Below are positions 29,732 to 37,733 of a DNA stretch of 37,733 nucleotides, one piece after another; position 1 is the first letter of the stretch; the number at the start of each line of letters is the position of its first letter. The notes under the pieces were generated by a model. It had not been told where the DNA came from, made no database searches, and saw only the letters and a list, made by a program, of their open reading frames with translations. The position numbers and the translations under genes are program-made. The stretch comes from Bacteroidales bacterium (GTDB taxonomy: Bacteria; Bacteroidota; Bacteroidia; Bacteroidales; Tenuifilaceae): assembly GCA_028680705.1 (NCBI GenBank), contig JAQUJY010000020.1:1-37733 (forward strand), read 5' to 3'.

Positions 29732-31645
29732 TTGAATGGAGTAATAGCAAAATTATTTATCGCTACTATTTTCCTTACTATAATCTCCACAACTTTTATT
29801 TTCGCACAGGGTGGCCTTCAAGTTTATGGCAGGATAAGAATTAATAAGGGTAATACTGATAATACCCAGATGATTATTATTAAAGATGGGTCGAGGGTGG
29901 GATCACAGCAGCCGGGTAGAGGAGGGAAATTTGATATTAAGTTGGAATATGATGCAGATTATATACTATCCTTCGAAAAACAAGATTACGTAACCAAAAA
30001 GATTAGCATTAACACAAGTGTTTCTTCCGACTTTGCTCGGAACACCCAGAATATCATTGATTTCGAGGTAGAACTTGAGCCACAAACAGACCTAATTGCA
30101 ATAAAAATCTATGATAATCCTGTTGCAAAAATTAGATACGATGCCCGTTCTGGCAATTTTGATTACGATACAAATTATTCTGCTAGTTTCCAGAAGCAGA
30201 TTAGGGAGGAGGAGAAACGATTAGCAGAGGATATTAAGAAAAAAGAGATAGAACAGGAGAAGCAGAGAATAAGTTCCGAGGCCGAAAAGCGTAAGCAAGA
30301 GGCCGAGGCTCAAAAAAAAGCCACTGAAGAGGCTCGTAAAGTCGAGCAAGAAAAATTGCGTAAGCAGGCAGAAGAGCGCAGGTTGGCCGAGGAACAGCAG
30401 CGCAAAGCTGAAGAGAAAGCACGATTGGCAGAACAGGAGCGTAAACAAGTAGAGGCTGAGCAGCGTCAAATAGCTGAGGCAAAAGCTAAGGAGGACGAGC
30501 GTAAGCGACAGGAGGAACTTCGTCGCCAAGAAACAGAAAAAATACGTTTGGCTGAGGAGGCTCGTAAAAAGGCAGAGGAAGAAACACGTCTGGCTGAGCA
30601 GGAGCGTGTTCGTAAAGAGGCTGAACAGCGGCGATTAGCCGAGGAACAGCAGCGCAAAGCTGAAGAGAAAGCACGATTGGCAGAACAGGAACGTAAACAA
30701 GTAGAGGCTGAGCAGCGTCAAATAGCAGAGGCAAAAGCTAAGGAGGACGAGCGTAAGCGACAGGAGGAACTTCGTCGCCAAGAAACAGAAAAAATACGTT
30801 TGGCTGAGGAGGTTCGTAAAAAGGCAGAGGAAGAAACACGTCTGGCTGAGCAGAAGCGTGTTCGTAAAGAGGCTGAACAGCGGCAAATGGCTGAGGCTAA
30901 ATCTAAAGAAGAGGAGCGTAAACTTCAGGATGAGTTTCGTCGACAAGAAAACGAGAGAACACGCTTAGCCGAGGAGGCTCGTAAAAAGACAGAGGAAGAA
31001 GCACGGTTGGCCGAGCAGGAACGAGTTCGAAAAGAAGCCGAACAACGCCGACTAGCCGAAGAGAAACGACGGGAAGCAGATGAAAAGGCATATCAAGCAG
31101 AACTTGAGCGCCAACGCCTAGAGGCCGATGCAAGGACTTTAGCTGAATCAAAAGCACGCGAAGAAGCGCTTAGTAAGGCAAAAGCAGAAAAAGAAAAAGC
31201 AGCGGCTGAGGCAAAGCGTATTACTGAGGAGGAAGCAAAACAGCGTGAAGAAGCCAGAAAATTGGAGGAGGAAAGGATTCGAAAGGATACAGAACGCATT
31301 AGGCAACAGGAAGAACAGATTCGGAAGCAACTACTCGAGGAGCAAAAACGACGTGAAGACGAGCTAAAACGGGAAGCTAATATGCGTAAACTAAAGGCAA
31401 TGAATCAGGCTGTTATTGAAAGAGGAACACCTGTTTCAACAGAGGATTTAACAGAAACATACAGTTCGGAGAGAACCGTAGAGAAAGTGCAATTGCATAA
31501 GATATTGCTCACTCGCACAGTAACTAATGTTGAAGGTGTAATTACTTTTTACACGCAGGTAGAACACGATAACGGCTCCATATATCATTTTAAAAATGGC
31601 GAGTTTATTACTGCTTGGCAATACAGGAGCGAAATCAAGAAATAG
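29732..31645 (+). CDS. Secreted protein with long charged coiled coil and tandem repeats
   Basis: 637 residues from TTG at 29732; a TTG at 29663 would add 23 residues. No ATG is available until deep in the domain. From 29732 the protein opens with a model signal peptide (NGVIAKLFIATIFLTIIS, cleavage after FIFAQ). Residues about 30-150 resemble a carboxypeptidase-regulatory-like beta-sandwich (LQVYGRIRINKG, then YILSFEKQDYVTKKI). About 165-570 is a Glu/Lys/Arg/Ala/Gln-rich coiled coil with an 84-residue unit repeated twice almost exactly. The last 65 residues are a small folded tail (TRTVTNVEGVITFYTQVEHD). Automatic tools would call it TolA-like because of composition; I see no TolA domain. 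Function unknown. Confidence 0.8.
   Translation: MNGVIAKLFIATIFLTIISTTFIFAQGGLQVYGRIRINKGNTDNTQMIIIKDGSRVGSQQPGRGGKFDIKLEYDADYILSFEKQDYVTKKISINTSVSSDFARNTQNIIDFEVELEPQTDLIAIKIYDNPVAKIRYDARSGNFDYDTNYSASFQKQIREEEKRLAEDIKKKEIEQEKQRISSEAEKRKQEAEAQKKATEEARKVEQEKLRKQAEERRLAEEQQRKAEEKARLAEQERKQVEAEQRQIAEAKAKEDERKRQEELRRQETEKIRLAEEARKKAEEETRLAEQERVRKEAEQRRLAEEQQRKAEEKARLAEQERKQVEAEQRQIAEAKAKEDERKRQEELRRQETEKIRLAEEVRKKAEEETRLAEQKRVRKEAEQRQMAEAKSKEEERKLQDEFRRQENERTRLAEEARKKTEEEARLAEQERVRKEAEQRRLAEEKRREADEKAYQAELERQRLEADARTLAESKAREEALSKAKAEKEKAAAEAKRITEEEAKQREEARKLEEERIRKDTERIRQQEEQIRKQLLEEQKRREDELKREANMRKLKAMNQAVIERGTPVSTEDLTETYSSERTVEKVQLHKILLTRTVTNVEGVITFYTQVEHDNGSIYHFKNGEFITAWQYRSEIKK
30386..30884 (+). 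repeat. 252-bp tandem duplication inside the coiled-coil gene
   Basis: 30386-30632 and 30638-30884 are aligned with a 252-base (84-codon) period. By eye I find four base differences: two silent, one Ala to Val and one Glu to Lys. A third, clearly diverged unit follows. Confidence 0.92.
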
Positions 31646-31672
31646 ACTACTTTACCTTTTTCTATACAATAA

Positions 31673-33724
31673 ATGAAAGTATACACAACAGCTTGCCCCC
31701 GTAACTGCTATAGCACTTGTACATTTAAGGTTTTTGTTCAGAAGGGTAAAGTTGTAAACATTGAGCCTCACTCTGCAAATAAAGCAACACCTGAAGGTAC
31801 CTGCCTAAAAGGGTTAAGTTATGTTGAGCGGCCAAATTCATCAGCACGTATTATTTATCCTCAGCGGAAGGATAGTAAGGGACACTTCAAGCGTATTAGC
31901 TGGGATGAGGCCTACGATATATTAGTTGGACGGCTAAAGCATTATAGAGATAATTACGGACCACAAAGTGTGTTGTTTTATGCCGCTAGCGGCATGTCGG
32001 GCTTAATAAATGAGCTAAGTGGGAAGTTTTGGCGAGAACTATATGGAGGAGCAACTACCGTTTACGGTAATCTATGCTGGCCAGCGGGACTGGAGGCAAC
32101 ACGACTTACCCTAGGCGAAAATAAGCATAATGTACCGTGGGACCTGAAGAATGCAAAACTAATAGTGCTCTGGGGTAAAAACCCAGCCGAGAGCAATATT
32201 CAGGAGATGATTCCCATTGGGAAATCCATTGATAACGGAGGCCAACTTATTGTTGTGGACCCGCGTAGAACAGATTCTTCGCAACGTTCATCACTGTTAA
32301 TTCAGCCCACTCCCGGAACCGATGCTGCACTTGCACTAGCCGTAGCAAATCTTCTAATTCTGAACAATTGGATTGATAAAGAATTCATCGATGAGCATGT
32401 ATCGGGTTTTGAGCAATTTAAGGAGCATGTTAAGGATTGCTCGTCACTATGGGCATCGGAGATAACGGGTGTTTCCGAAGAGTTTATCTATAAACTTGCA
32501 TGGTCAATTGGCAATATTAAGCCCATGACCCTAATTCCTGGGTACGGAATGCAGCGATATAGCAATGGTGGGCAAACAGTACGCTGCTTATTAGCCTTAT
32601 CCGTATTGACAGGGAACATTGGGAAATCTGGTGCTTGCTGGCAATACGCAAACTTACAAAGTTATGTTTTTGATGATGTACTGGAGCCTCTAAGCTACTA
32701 TCCGCCTGAGAAGTCCGATGGGATAATTCGTAGGTCTATTTCTACCGCTCGCCTAGGTGTTGATATGCTGGCTACCGATAATCCTCCGCTTAAAATGGTA
32801 TGGGTTGAGCGTGGCAATCCATTGGCCCAAAATCCTGATACAACAAATGTTTTAAAGGCCTTTCGAAAGCTTGACTTTAGGGTAGTGGTTGAGCAATTTT
32901 TTACCGATACAGCGCTTGAGGCCAACCTTGTTCTACCAGCAAAGAATATGTTTGAACAAAGCGATATTATTGGCTCCTATTGGAATCCATACGTTCAGCT
33001 CAAACAAAAAGTGGTTGAGCCTGCGGGCGAGGTGATACCCGAAAATGATATTTACTACAACTTGGCCCTAAGGCTCGGCCTATCAAAAGATGAGGTAGAG
33101 AAAGTGCTTATCCCTCCGGGTGATGAGGGTGTGGAAGAATTTTTAAACGAAAAATTGAAGCGGTTTCCTGAACTATCGCTTGAAAAACTAAAAGAGGAGC
33201 CAATTTTAGCACCCGGACTCCAAGAAATTGCTTTTTCAGATAAAGTTTTTAGAACTCCCAGTGGGAAAATTGAACTGTTTTCAGCGCAAGCGGAGAAACT
33301 ATGGGGCGTAAACCCACTTCCAACATTCGAAAAGTTGGTTGAGAGTTATAGCGCGGGGAGTGAAGATGAGAAATATCCACTTTATCTAATGAGCCCAAAT
33401 ACCAAGAATCGAATTCACTCGCAGTTTAATAACCTTGAGGTTATCAAGATGCTTAGCCCCGAGCCCTTTGTTGAAATCAACAAAAGAGATGCTGAGCTAA
33501 GGCGCATTAAGGAAGGGGATATGGTGAAGGTTTATAACGATAGAGGAGAGGTAACAGTAAAAGCCTTGGTAACCTTTGCTCTTAAAAGGGGGTGCGTTGT
33601 AATTCACAATGGTTGGTGGAAAACTGAGGGTTGCGCCTTAAATGTACTTTCATGCGGTCGCGAAACAGATATGGGACACGGCACCGCCTTTCATGATAAC
33701 CTCGTTGAAGTGGAGAGGGTCTGA
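31673..33724 (+). CDS. Molybdopterin oxidoreductase, DMSO-reductase family catalytic subunit
   Basis: 683 residues. The N-terminal [4Fe-4S] site is CPRNCYSTC (Cys8, 12, 16) plus Cys44. In YGGATTVYGNLCWPAGLEA the position of the DMSO-reductase Mo-ligand Ser is Cys135, as in polysulfide/thiosulfate- and arsenate-type reductases. VVDPRRTDSSQ, MTLIPGYGMQRYSNGG and the C-terminal molybdopterin dinucleotide domain (LYLMSPNTKNRIHSQFNN onward) are intact. There is no twin-arginine or other signal, so the enzyme should stay in the cytoplasm, unlike classic DmsA or PsrA. It starts 27 bases after the coiled-coil gene. Substrate not assignable. Confidence 0.93.
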   Translation: MKVYTTACPRNCYSTCTFKVFVQKGKVVNIEPHSANKATPEGTCLKGLSYVERPNSSARIIYPQRKDSKGHFKRISWDEAYDILVGRLKHYRDNYGPQSVLFYAASGMSGLINELSGKFWRELYGGATTVYGNLCWPAGLEATRLTLGENKHNVPWDLKNAKLIVLWGKNPAESNIQEMIPIGKSIDNGGQLIVVDPRRTDSSQRSSLLIQPTPGTDAALALAVANLLILNNWIDKEFIDEHVSGFEQFKEHVKDCSSLWASEITGVSEEFIYKLAWSIGNIKPMTLIPGYGMQRYSNGGQTVRCLLALSVLTGNIGKSGACWQYANLQSYVFDDVLEPLSYYPPEKSDGIIRRSISTARLGVDMLATDNPPLKMVWVERGNPLAQNPDTTNVLKAFRKLDFRVVVEQFFTDTALEANLVLPAKNMFEQSDIIGSYWNPYVQLKQKVVEPAGEVIPENDIYYNLALRLGLSKDEVEKVLIPPGDEGVEEFLNEKLKRFPELSLEKLKEEPILAPGLQEIAFSDKVFRTPSGKIELFSAQAEKLWGVNPLPTFEKLVESYSAGSEDEKYPLYLMSPNTKNRIHSQFNNLEVIKMLSPEPFVEINKRDAELRRIKEGDMVKVYNDRGEVTVKALVTFALKRGCVVIHNGWWKTEGCALNVLSCGRETDMGHGTAFHDNLVEVERV

Positions 33725-33841
33725 AAAAAACCGATTATTCTTTCAGCTAATTCTCAACCTATTCCTAATCCCTTCGAAAATTGAGGGTTAAAGCTCTGAT
33801 AAAATACTCAATATTTTTTCTGATTATTATAGTATAAACTG

Positions 33842-36733
33842 TTATCCCCTACCACAAATGGCAGCAAAGGGACAGGTTCTGCACTTGTTCTCATCATCGG
33901 TTTGGGTAAAGGGTATGCTGGTATCCATTATCTGGACTAATAAATTGCTTAAATGCAATTTAAAATCGTCAGCATAAATTCTAAAATCGGATACGGGGGT
34001 GTAGTTTTGTTTTTCCTTTTGCTTAATGCTAAAGTCATTTACCGTTTTAGCCGTTTTAACAAACCATAGCATTGGTATTATTGGCAAATCAGGATATACT
34101 TCCGACAGAGCAAGGCTGTAGCAAAAGGTTTGAAAAACCTCTTTGTACTTATCAACCCTATCGCTGTTAAAAAGGTCGTCTACCGTATCGAATACTCCCT
34201 TACTATCGGCTCTACCCGTTTTGTAGTCAATTGACCAAATACTACCCTTGTTTTGCTCAATTCTATCAACAATACCGCCAAGGCGTATGGTATCAGCATA
34301 CTTTGATGATGAAATGGGTATGCTAATCTCTACCTCTAACTCGTGGCTAACTAGGGTAAATGGGGCTCTTTGCTTATCGAGGTTTAGCATCTTTTTGATG
34401 ATGTGGAGCATTGCATTCCGTGCCAGCCTGTTTCTTCCCGAAAGGTTATCGCTTAAGGCTTTTGAATCCTTAAAAAACTCCTCGGCAAAAACTCTGTCGA
34501 GTGTTTGCTCAACGTTGTTTGGTTTGCTCATAATATCAGCAACCATACTGCTACTAACGCTTTTACCTGAGTACTCTTTGTAGAGTTCTTCCATGGTTCC
34601 ATGAATAATTCGGCCAAACTCCAATGCACCAACCTCTTCGGTAATTTCATCCTCGTCGTAAAGGCCTGCTGCATACCTAAAGTAGAACCGCAGCGGACAG
34701 GTTAGGTATGTGGTTAGGCCGCTGGGCGATAGCATTATTCCTTTTCCCTTACGGTTAAGATTACTCAATAGGGCATCCATTACCCGCTCAGTTTTAGGTA
34801 TCTCTATGGGTTGATTAGGTGTAAGCGAGATGTTGTAGGCAACATCTACAGTTTGTGTTTTGCCGTATAGCTGTTCCATTTCGAGTTGAAGGGCAAAGCG
34901 GCTTTTCTCACCACTCGACAGGCCCTCAGTCCGACTACTGTAAACCAAATAGATATTCTTTGCCCTATGCATTAGCCTATAGAAATAGTATGCGTAAATG
35001 GCATCGTGGTGCTTGTAGTTGGGCAGGTTAAAGGCAACCCTAAGCGATGGGGTTATGAACGATACGGGATGATTCTTGCCGGGTATTACATCATCATTAA
35101 ACGAAAGGATGATAATGTTCTCAAAATCCAGTGCTCTCGACTCTAAAAAACCCATTACCTGCAATCCGCTTAGTGGCTCGCCGCTAAATGATACCCGCTC
35201 CTGGTTAAATGCCTTGCGGAGGAGTTGTAGGAAAACCCTATGCGATATTTCAATGCTTATGCCATTAAGTACATCGCCCAAGCGGGTTAGGCTTTTATGT
35301 AGCGTAAAAAGGAACTCAAGGTCGATGCGCAGCTGTTTATCATCGGTGAGGCTTGTCTTTTGTGAGATGTTTTGGGCTACAGCATTGCAAATGGAAAGAA
35401 CATAGCCAGTTAGTGGCTTTGAACCTGGCTGAAGGGCGAAAATATTGCTAAAAAGTTGCGTTCTGGAAAGCTCATCCTTTGTGGGGTAAATCCTATTCCC
35501 TCTCTTAACATCTTGTAAAAGTTCTGTGGCACTGCTAGGTTCGCAAAGCCTAACGTATGGGTGATTAAGAATGGCGATAACATCCCTGTGGTAAAATCTG
35601 GCTGTGCCCTCGGAACTGGTATTTGAATTGATTTGCAATCGGACTAGAAACTCGGCAAGACTAAATGCGGGTGTTTCCTTTAGAGGATATCCCATGGTTA
35701 TATTAAGCGCCTCTACAGTTTGTGGAATAGCCTGTAGGGCAGGGAGTAGGATGTTTTCCTTCGGAAAAATAATGGCCGATGAAATATCGAGTTTTCCACC
35801 CTGTGCAGCTATCTCATCAAGCATTCTGGGTATTAACTTAGTTTGCGCAACGGTTGATGGCGCAGCAATCATCTTTATGCTCTTTTTAGGTCGGTTTAAT
35901 GTCTCAAAAGCATCACTACCAAGGGCGTTGGGAAACTGGCTTAGGTTCCTTCGGATAAAGAGTCCTGCTTCATTCTCTGGGCGATTAAGAAAGGTAGGGT
36001 CGTAATCCCAGTAGAATAGAGCATTGCTCATGGTTTTACATCTTTTAAAAAGACTTCTTTCGCATTCGTTTAGGGCATTAAAACCAATAAATGCTATTGG
36101 CGAGGGAATATCTGGCGTAGTGCTAGCATCATCGAGTATTTGAGCACATTTTCGGTAAATCATGCCCTCGTATGCTACACCCTCATCTTCCAGTTCACTC
36201 CAAAACTGTTTGTAAATTTCGTGTAGCTTATCCCATATGCTTAGGTAGTTTTTTTTAATCTCAGAGTCGTCGTCTTTTTCCATTACGCCCAGGTAGCTGC
36301 TTAACGCTTGTGCCTGTTCAGTTGTGAAACCGCTGAATTTTTCCTCAATCTCTTTCAGGTCTCTAATGTTCCCAAAGAGTTGTTTTGGGTCAACAAGATA
36401 TTTGTCAACCTGGTCAAAATCCGCCAGCATCACCTCTCCCCAGTAGTAAAAGTTATCGAAAGGTTCGTTTGTGCCTTTTATGCTATTGTAGATATTGTAT
36501 AGCTTGGTAACAAGCTTAATGCTATCCTCGGTTTTTAAATTGGCAATGCGCTGCATAAGCTCGCTAAGCGTAATTGTTGGGGGTGACCAAACCGGTTTAT
36601 TTAGGAGTTCGGCTAGGTAAGAGTTGAAAAAGAGACCGGCTCTGCGACTGGGAAAAACTAGGGTAACCTCAGAAATATTATCGCCAAAACGGCTTAGTAA
36701 ATTGGTGGCAACAAGCTGTAGGAATGTTTGCAT
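33842..36733 (-). CDS. AddB-like PD-(D/E)XK nuclease/helicase subunit
   Basis: 963 residues from the ATG at 36731-36733; the frame stays open to a TTG at 36766, but MQTFLQLVATNLL is the usual family start. The N-terminal part has TLVFPSRRAGLFFNSYL, a degenerate helicase-like motif. The C-terminal nuclease shows GGIVDRIEQ and SIDYKTGRAD (Asp and Lys of the D-xx-K core near residue 835). Four cysteines for an iron-sulfur staple are present: one in LTCPLRFYFRY and three in CRTCPFAAIC at the end. With an AddA helicase (not in this window) it would process double-strand breaks for recombination. Convergent with the molybdoenzyme. Confidence 0.9.
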   Translation of the reverse strand: MQTFLQLVATNLLSRFGDNISEVTLVFPSRRAGLFFNSYLAELLNKPVWSPPTITLSELMQRIANLKTEDSIKLVTKLYNIYNSIKGTNEPFDNFYYWGEVMLADFDQVDKYLVDPKQLFGNIRDLKEIEEKFSGFTTEQAQALSSYLGVMEKDDDSEIKKNYLSIWDKLHEIYKQFWSELEDEGVAYEGMIYRKCAQILDDASTTPDIPSPIAFIGFNALNECERSLFKRCKTMSNALFYWDYDPTFLNRPENEAGLFIRRNLSQFPNALGSDAFETLNRPKKSIKMIAAPSTVAQTKLIPRMLDEIAAQGGKLDISSAIIFPKENILLPALQAIPQTVEALNITMGYPLKETPAFSLAEFLVRLQINSNTSSEGTARFYHRDVIAILNHPYVRLCEPSSATELLQDVKRGNRIYPTKDELSRTQLFSNIFALQPGSKPLTGYVLSICNAVAQNISQKTSLTDDKQLRIDLEFLFTLHKSLTRLGDVLNGISIEISHRVFLQLLRKAFNQERVSFSGEPLSGLQVMGFLESRALDFENIIILSFNDDVIPGKNHPVSFITPSLRVAFNLPNYKHHDAIYAYYFYRLMHRAKNIYLVYSSRTEGLSSGEKSRFALQLEMEQLYGKTQTVDVAYNISLTPNQPIEIPKTERVMDALLSNLNRKGKGIMLSPSGLTTYLTCPLRFYFRYAAGLYDEDEITEEVGALEFGRIIHGTMEELYKEYSGKSVSSSMVADIMSKPNNVEQTLDRVFAEEFFKDSKALSDNLSGRNRLARNAMLHIIKKMLNLDKQRAPFTLVSHELEVEISIPISSSKYADTIRLGGIVDRIEQNKGSIWSIDYKTGRADSKGVFDTVDDLFNSDRVDKYKEVFQTFCYSLALSEVYPDLPIIPMLWFVKTAKTVNDFSIKQKEKQNYTPVSDFRIYADDFKLHLSNLLVQIMDTSIPFTQTDDENKCRTCPFAAICGRG

Positions 36734-37064
36734 AGGTTTATGGCTATATTCAATGTTTATGGACAAATGATGAGGCTAGGCTTTCCCTTATTTAGCCAAG
36801 CGGATTGTTTTAATTGATGTAGTAAATATACCTCTTATTGGCTAATCAAAAAAAGCTGAAACACTTAACATTTATCTAATTTACAAGCCACACAAAATCA
36901 GTCTGTTACTTCTTTGTGTGTGCCATTATGGCGCAATAGAACTGTGTTCCAGGACAATATGACACAAAAAACGCTTTGGCATTTTGATTGATGTATACAG
37001 GTTGAAATTAATTTCACAATTATTGTTTAATAGATGTTTAACTAAAAATATGGAGGATTTAATT
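36734..37064. other. Intergenic region upstream of hsp20
   Basis: About 330 bases between two divergent genes. It holds a short palindrome GCCATTATGGC (36922-36932) and a weak sigma-54-like pattern, TGGCA (36977-36981) with TTGAT (36988-36992). No -33/-7 pair of the usual type was found for hsp20. Otherwise I see nothing. Confidence 0.35.
37052..37056 (+). promoter_or_regulatory. Shine-Dalgarno-like GGAGG deciding the hsp20 start
   Basis: GGAGG lies 8 bases upstream of the ATG at 37065. Strong ribosome-binding sites are rare in Bacteroidota, so this supports 37065 over the ATG at 37050 and the TTG at 36984. Confidence 0.6.
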
Positions 37065-37499
37065 ATGATTCCAATGCTAAGAACAAGAGGGACAAGTATG
37101 CCAAGTTTAGTAGATTTTTTCTTTGGCGATGATTTTCTTCCCAGTTTACACGACAATACCAATACCGGTACAGTCCCTGCCGTAAATATTGTAGAGTCGA
37201 AAGATGATTACCTAATTGAGTTGGCCGCTCCTGGCTTCGAGAAGAAAGATTTTAAGGTTGATATTGACAACAATATGCTTACCATCTCAAGCGAAAAGGA
37301 GCTAAACAATGAGGTTGAAGGCGAAAAATTGATGCGTAGAGAATTTTGCTACACCTCATTTAAGCGCAGTTTTTCATTGCCCGAGGGCACAGATGGCGAT
37401 AAGATTAAAGCTAACTATAAAGAGGGTATCCTAAAAATTAGTATACCAAAGCGCGAAGAGGCAAAAGAGAAGCCAGCACGTCAAATCTCAATTTCGTAA
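37065..37499 (+). CDS. Small heat-shock protein, Hsp20/alpha-crystallin family
   Basis: 144 residues from 37065. An N-terminal arm (PSLVDFFFGDDFLPSL) is followed by the alpha-crystallin domain: VPAVNIVESKDDYLIELAAP, FEKKDFKVDIDNNMLTISSE and REFCYTSFKRSFSLPEG, ending ANYKEGILKISIPK, the A-x-x-x-n-G-v-L signature. The tail has RQISIS, in place of the common I-x-I anchor. It is an ATP-independent holdase. The start is chosen by the GGAGG site and because earlier starts add residues not usual for the family. Confidence 0.94.
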   Translation: MIPMLRTRGTSMPSLVDFFFGDDFLPSLHDNTNTGTVPAVNIVESKDDYLIELAAPGFEKKDFKVDIDNNMLTISSEKELNNEVEGEKLMRREFCYTSFKRSFSLPEGTDGDKIKANYKEGILKISIPKREEAKEKPARQISIS

Positions 37500-37559
37500 C
37501 CTTTTTTAAAGGTTCACTTTGGTAATAATTTGGTGAATTAAAGTATGAAAATAGTAAAG

Positions 37560-37590
37560 TAGCTGTCTCATAACTGGGGCAGCTATTTTT
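37560..37590 (+). terminator. Hairpin with T-run, terminator and probable IS left end
   Basis: TAGCTGTCTC (37560-37569) and GGGGCAGCTA (37576-37585) pair fully with two G-T pairs, followed by TTTTT. It can terminate hsp20 transcription. The GCTGTCTCA string resembles the termini of IS1182-like elements in Bacteroidota (from memory), so it may belong to the insertion sequence. Confidence 0.7.
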
Positions 37591-37677
37591 GATTTTAATA
37601 GTAAAATAAAATGTTTAGTGTTTTCTATTGCTAATTCAATTGATTTTTTTATCTTTATGTAATTGAATATCAGTTAT

Positions 37678-37733
37678 ATGAAGGCTAATTTTAAAGAATA
37701 TAATCAGCAACAAAATTGGTTATTTCCTCCCTC
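37678..37733 (+). CDS. IS1182-family transposase, N-terminal fragment
   Basis: Only 18 full codons are present: MKANFKEYNQQQNWLFPPS. IS1182-family transposases start with an F-x-x-Y-n-q-x-Q-x-x-L-x-P-P-S pattern, which this fits. The frame is open to the window edge. Family assignment rests on this short motif and the hairpin at the presumed end. Confidence 0.6.
   Translation, partial: MKANFKEYNQQQNWLFPP

Larger units (their letters stand above)
37560..37733 (+). mobile_element. Left end of an IS1182-like insertion sequence, cut by the window
   Basis: The boundary is inferred from the GCTGTCTCA-type end at about 37560 and the transposase start at 37678. The right end and target duplication lie outside the window, so completeness is unknown. 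Confidence 0.5.

Noticed and set aside
30221..31330. Several antisense open frames of 60-103 codons with Leu/Phe- or Ala/Ser-rich sequence
   Set aside because: They are mirror images of the repetitive coiled-coil gene, caused by its biased codons.
1..37733. CRISPR array, prophage or defence island
   Set aside because: No regularly spaced short repeats, phage structural genes, or restriction or toxin-antitoxin pairs are recognisable. The AddB-like gene is ordinary recombination machinery.

Overview
The window reads as an AT-rich chromosomal segment of an anaerobic or facultative member of the Bacteroidota, probably from the Bacteroidales/Marinilabiliales side. The evidence for this is: L28 (rpmB), L33 (rpmG) and a short DUF4295 gene in a row followed by ftsY; a conserved trmD / yicC / gmk / nadD cluster; a TonB-dependent receptor; promoter boxes of the TAnnTTTG type; and anaerobic enzymes (indolepyruvate:ferredoxin oxidoreductase and a DMSO-reductase-family molybdoenzyme). 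The species cannot be named from the sequence alone.

Layout. 1-2011: the 5' end of a secreted-protein gene, then a small accessory patch with a Crp/Fnr-type regulator and an outer-membrane-like protein, closed by a long imperfect palindrome. 2012-5197 (minus strand): a housekeeping operon trmD, yicC, gmk, nadD and a small TPR gene. 5198-8776: an intergenic region with two inverted repeats, then a low-molecular-weight phosphatase-like protein that has lost its catalytic cysteine, a YjbQ-family gene, and iorA/iorB ending in a clear terminator. 8865-13344: an MFS exporter convergent with a MarR regulator, and tilS convergent with a membrane-anchored metallophosphoesterase. 13345-16761: a TonB-dependent receptor between two intergenic regions that carry inverted copies of a dispersed repeat. 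16762-23725: a soluble four-PAS hybrid histidine kinase, then a run of envelope genes (a cysteine-peptidase-fold protein, a TlpA-like thioredoxin, a lipoprotein and an M48 CAAX-type protease). 23746-26873: tRNA-Thr(CGU), cinA, rpmB, rpmG, a DUF4295 gene and ftsY. 27012-33724: a trans-sulfuration-type PLP enzyme, a fused iron-sulfur/membrane-anchor subunit, a secreted coiled-coil protein and the molybdopterin catalytic subunit. 33842-37733: an AddB-like nuclease/helicase subunit, an Hsp20 chaperone, and the left end of an IS1182-like insertion sequence cut by the window edge.

How the genes fit together. Most of the window is core metabolism, translation and secretion. IorAB would make or use ferredoxin-linked aryl-pyruvate intermediates. 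The 27-34 kb locus looks like a redox module: its molybdoenzyme and fused quinone-linked electron-transfer subunit are separated by a coiled-coil gene with its own promoter, and the upstream PLP enzyme is of a family that can release sulfide or methanethiol. I see no complete mobile element, CRISPR array or recognisable defence system. The least ordinary items are the cysteine-less phosphatase-like protein, the Cys-type molybdoenzyme with a fused B-C subunit and no export signal, the recent 252-bp tandem duplication in the coiled-coil gene, the BBC1/AIM3-like cysteine-peptidase-fold protein and the palindromic element at about 1790-1985.
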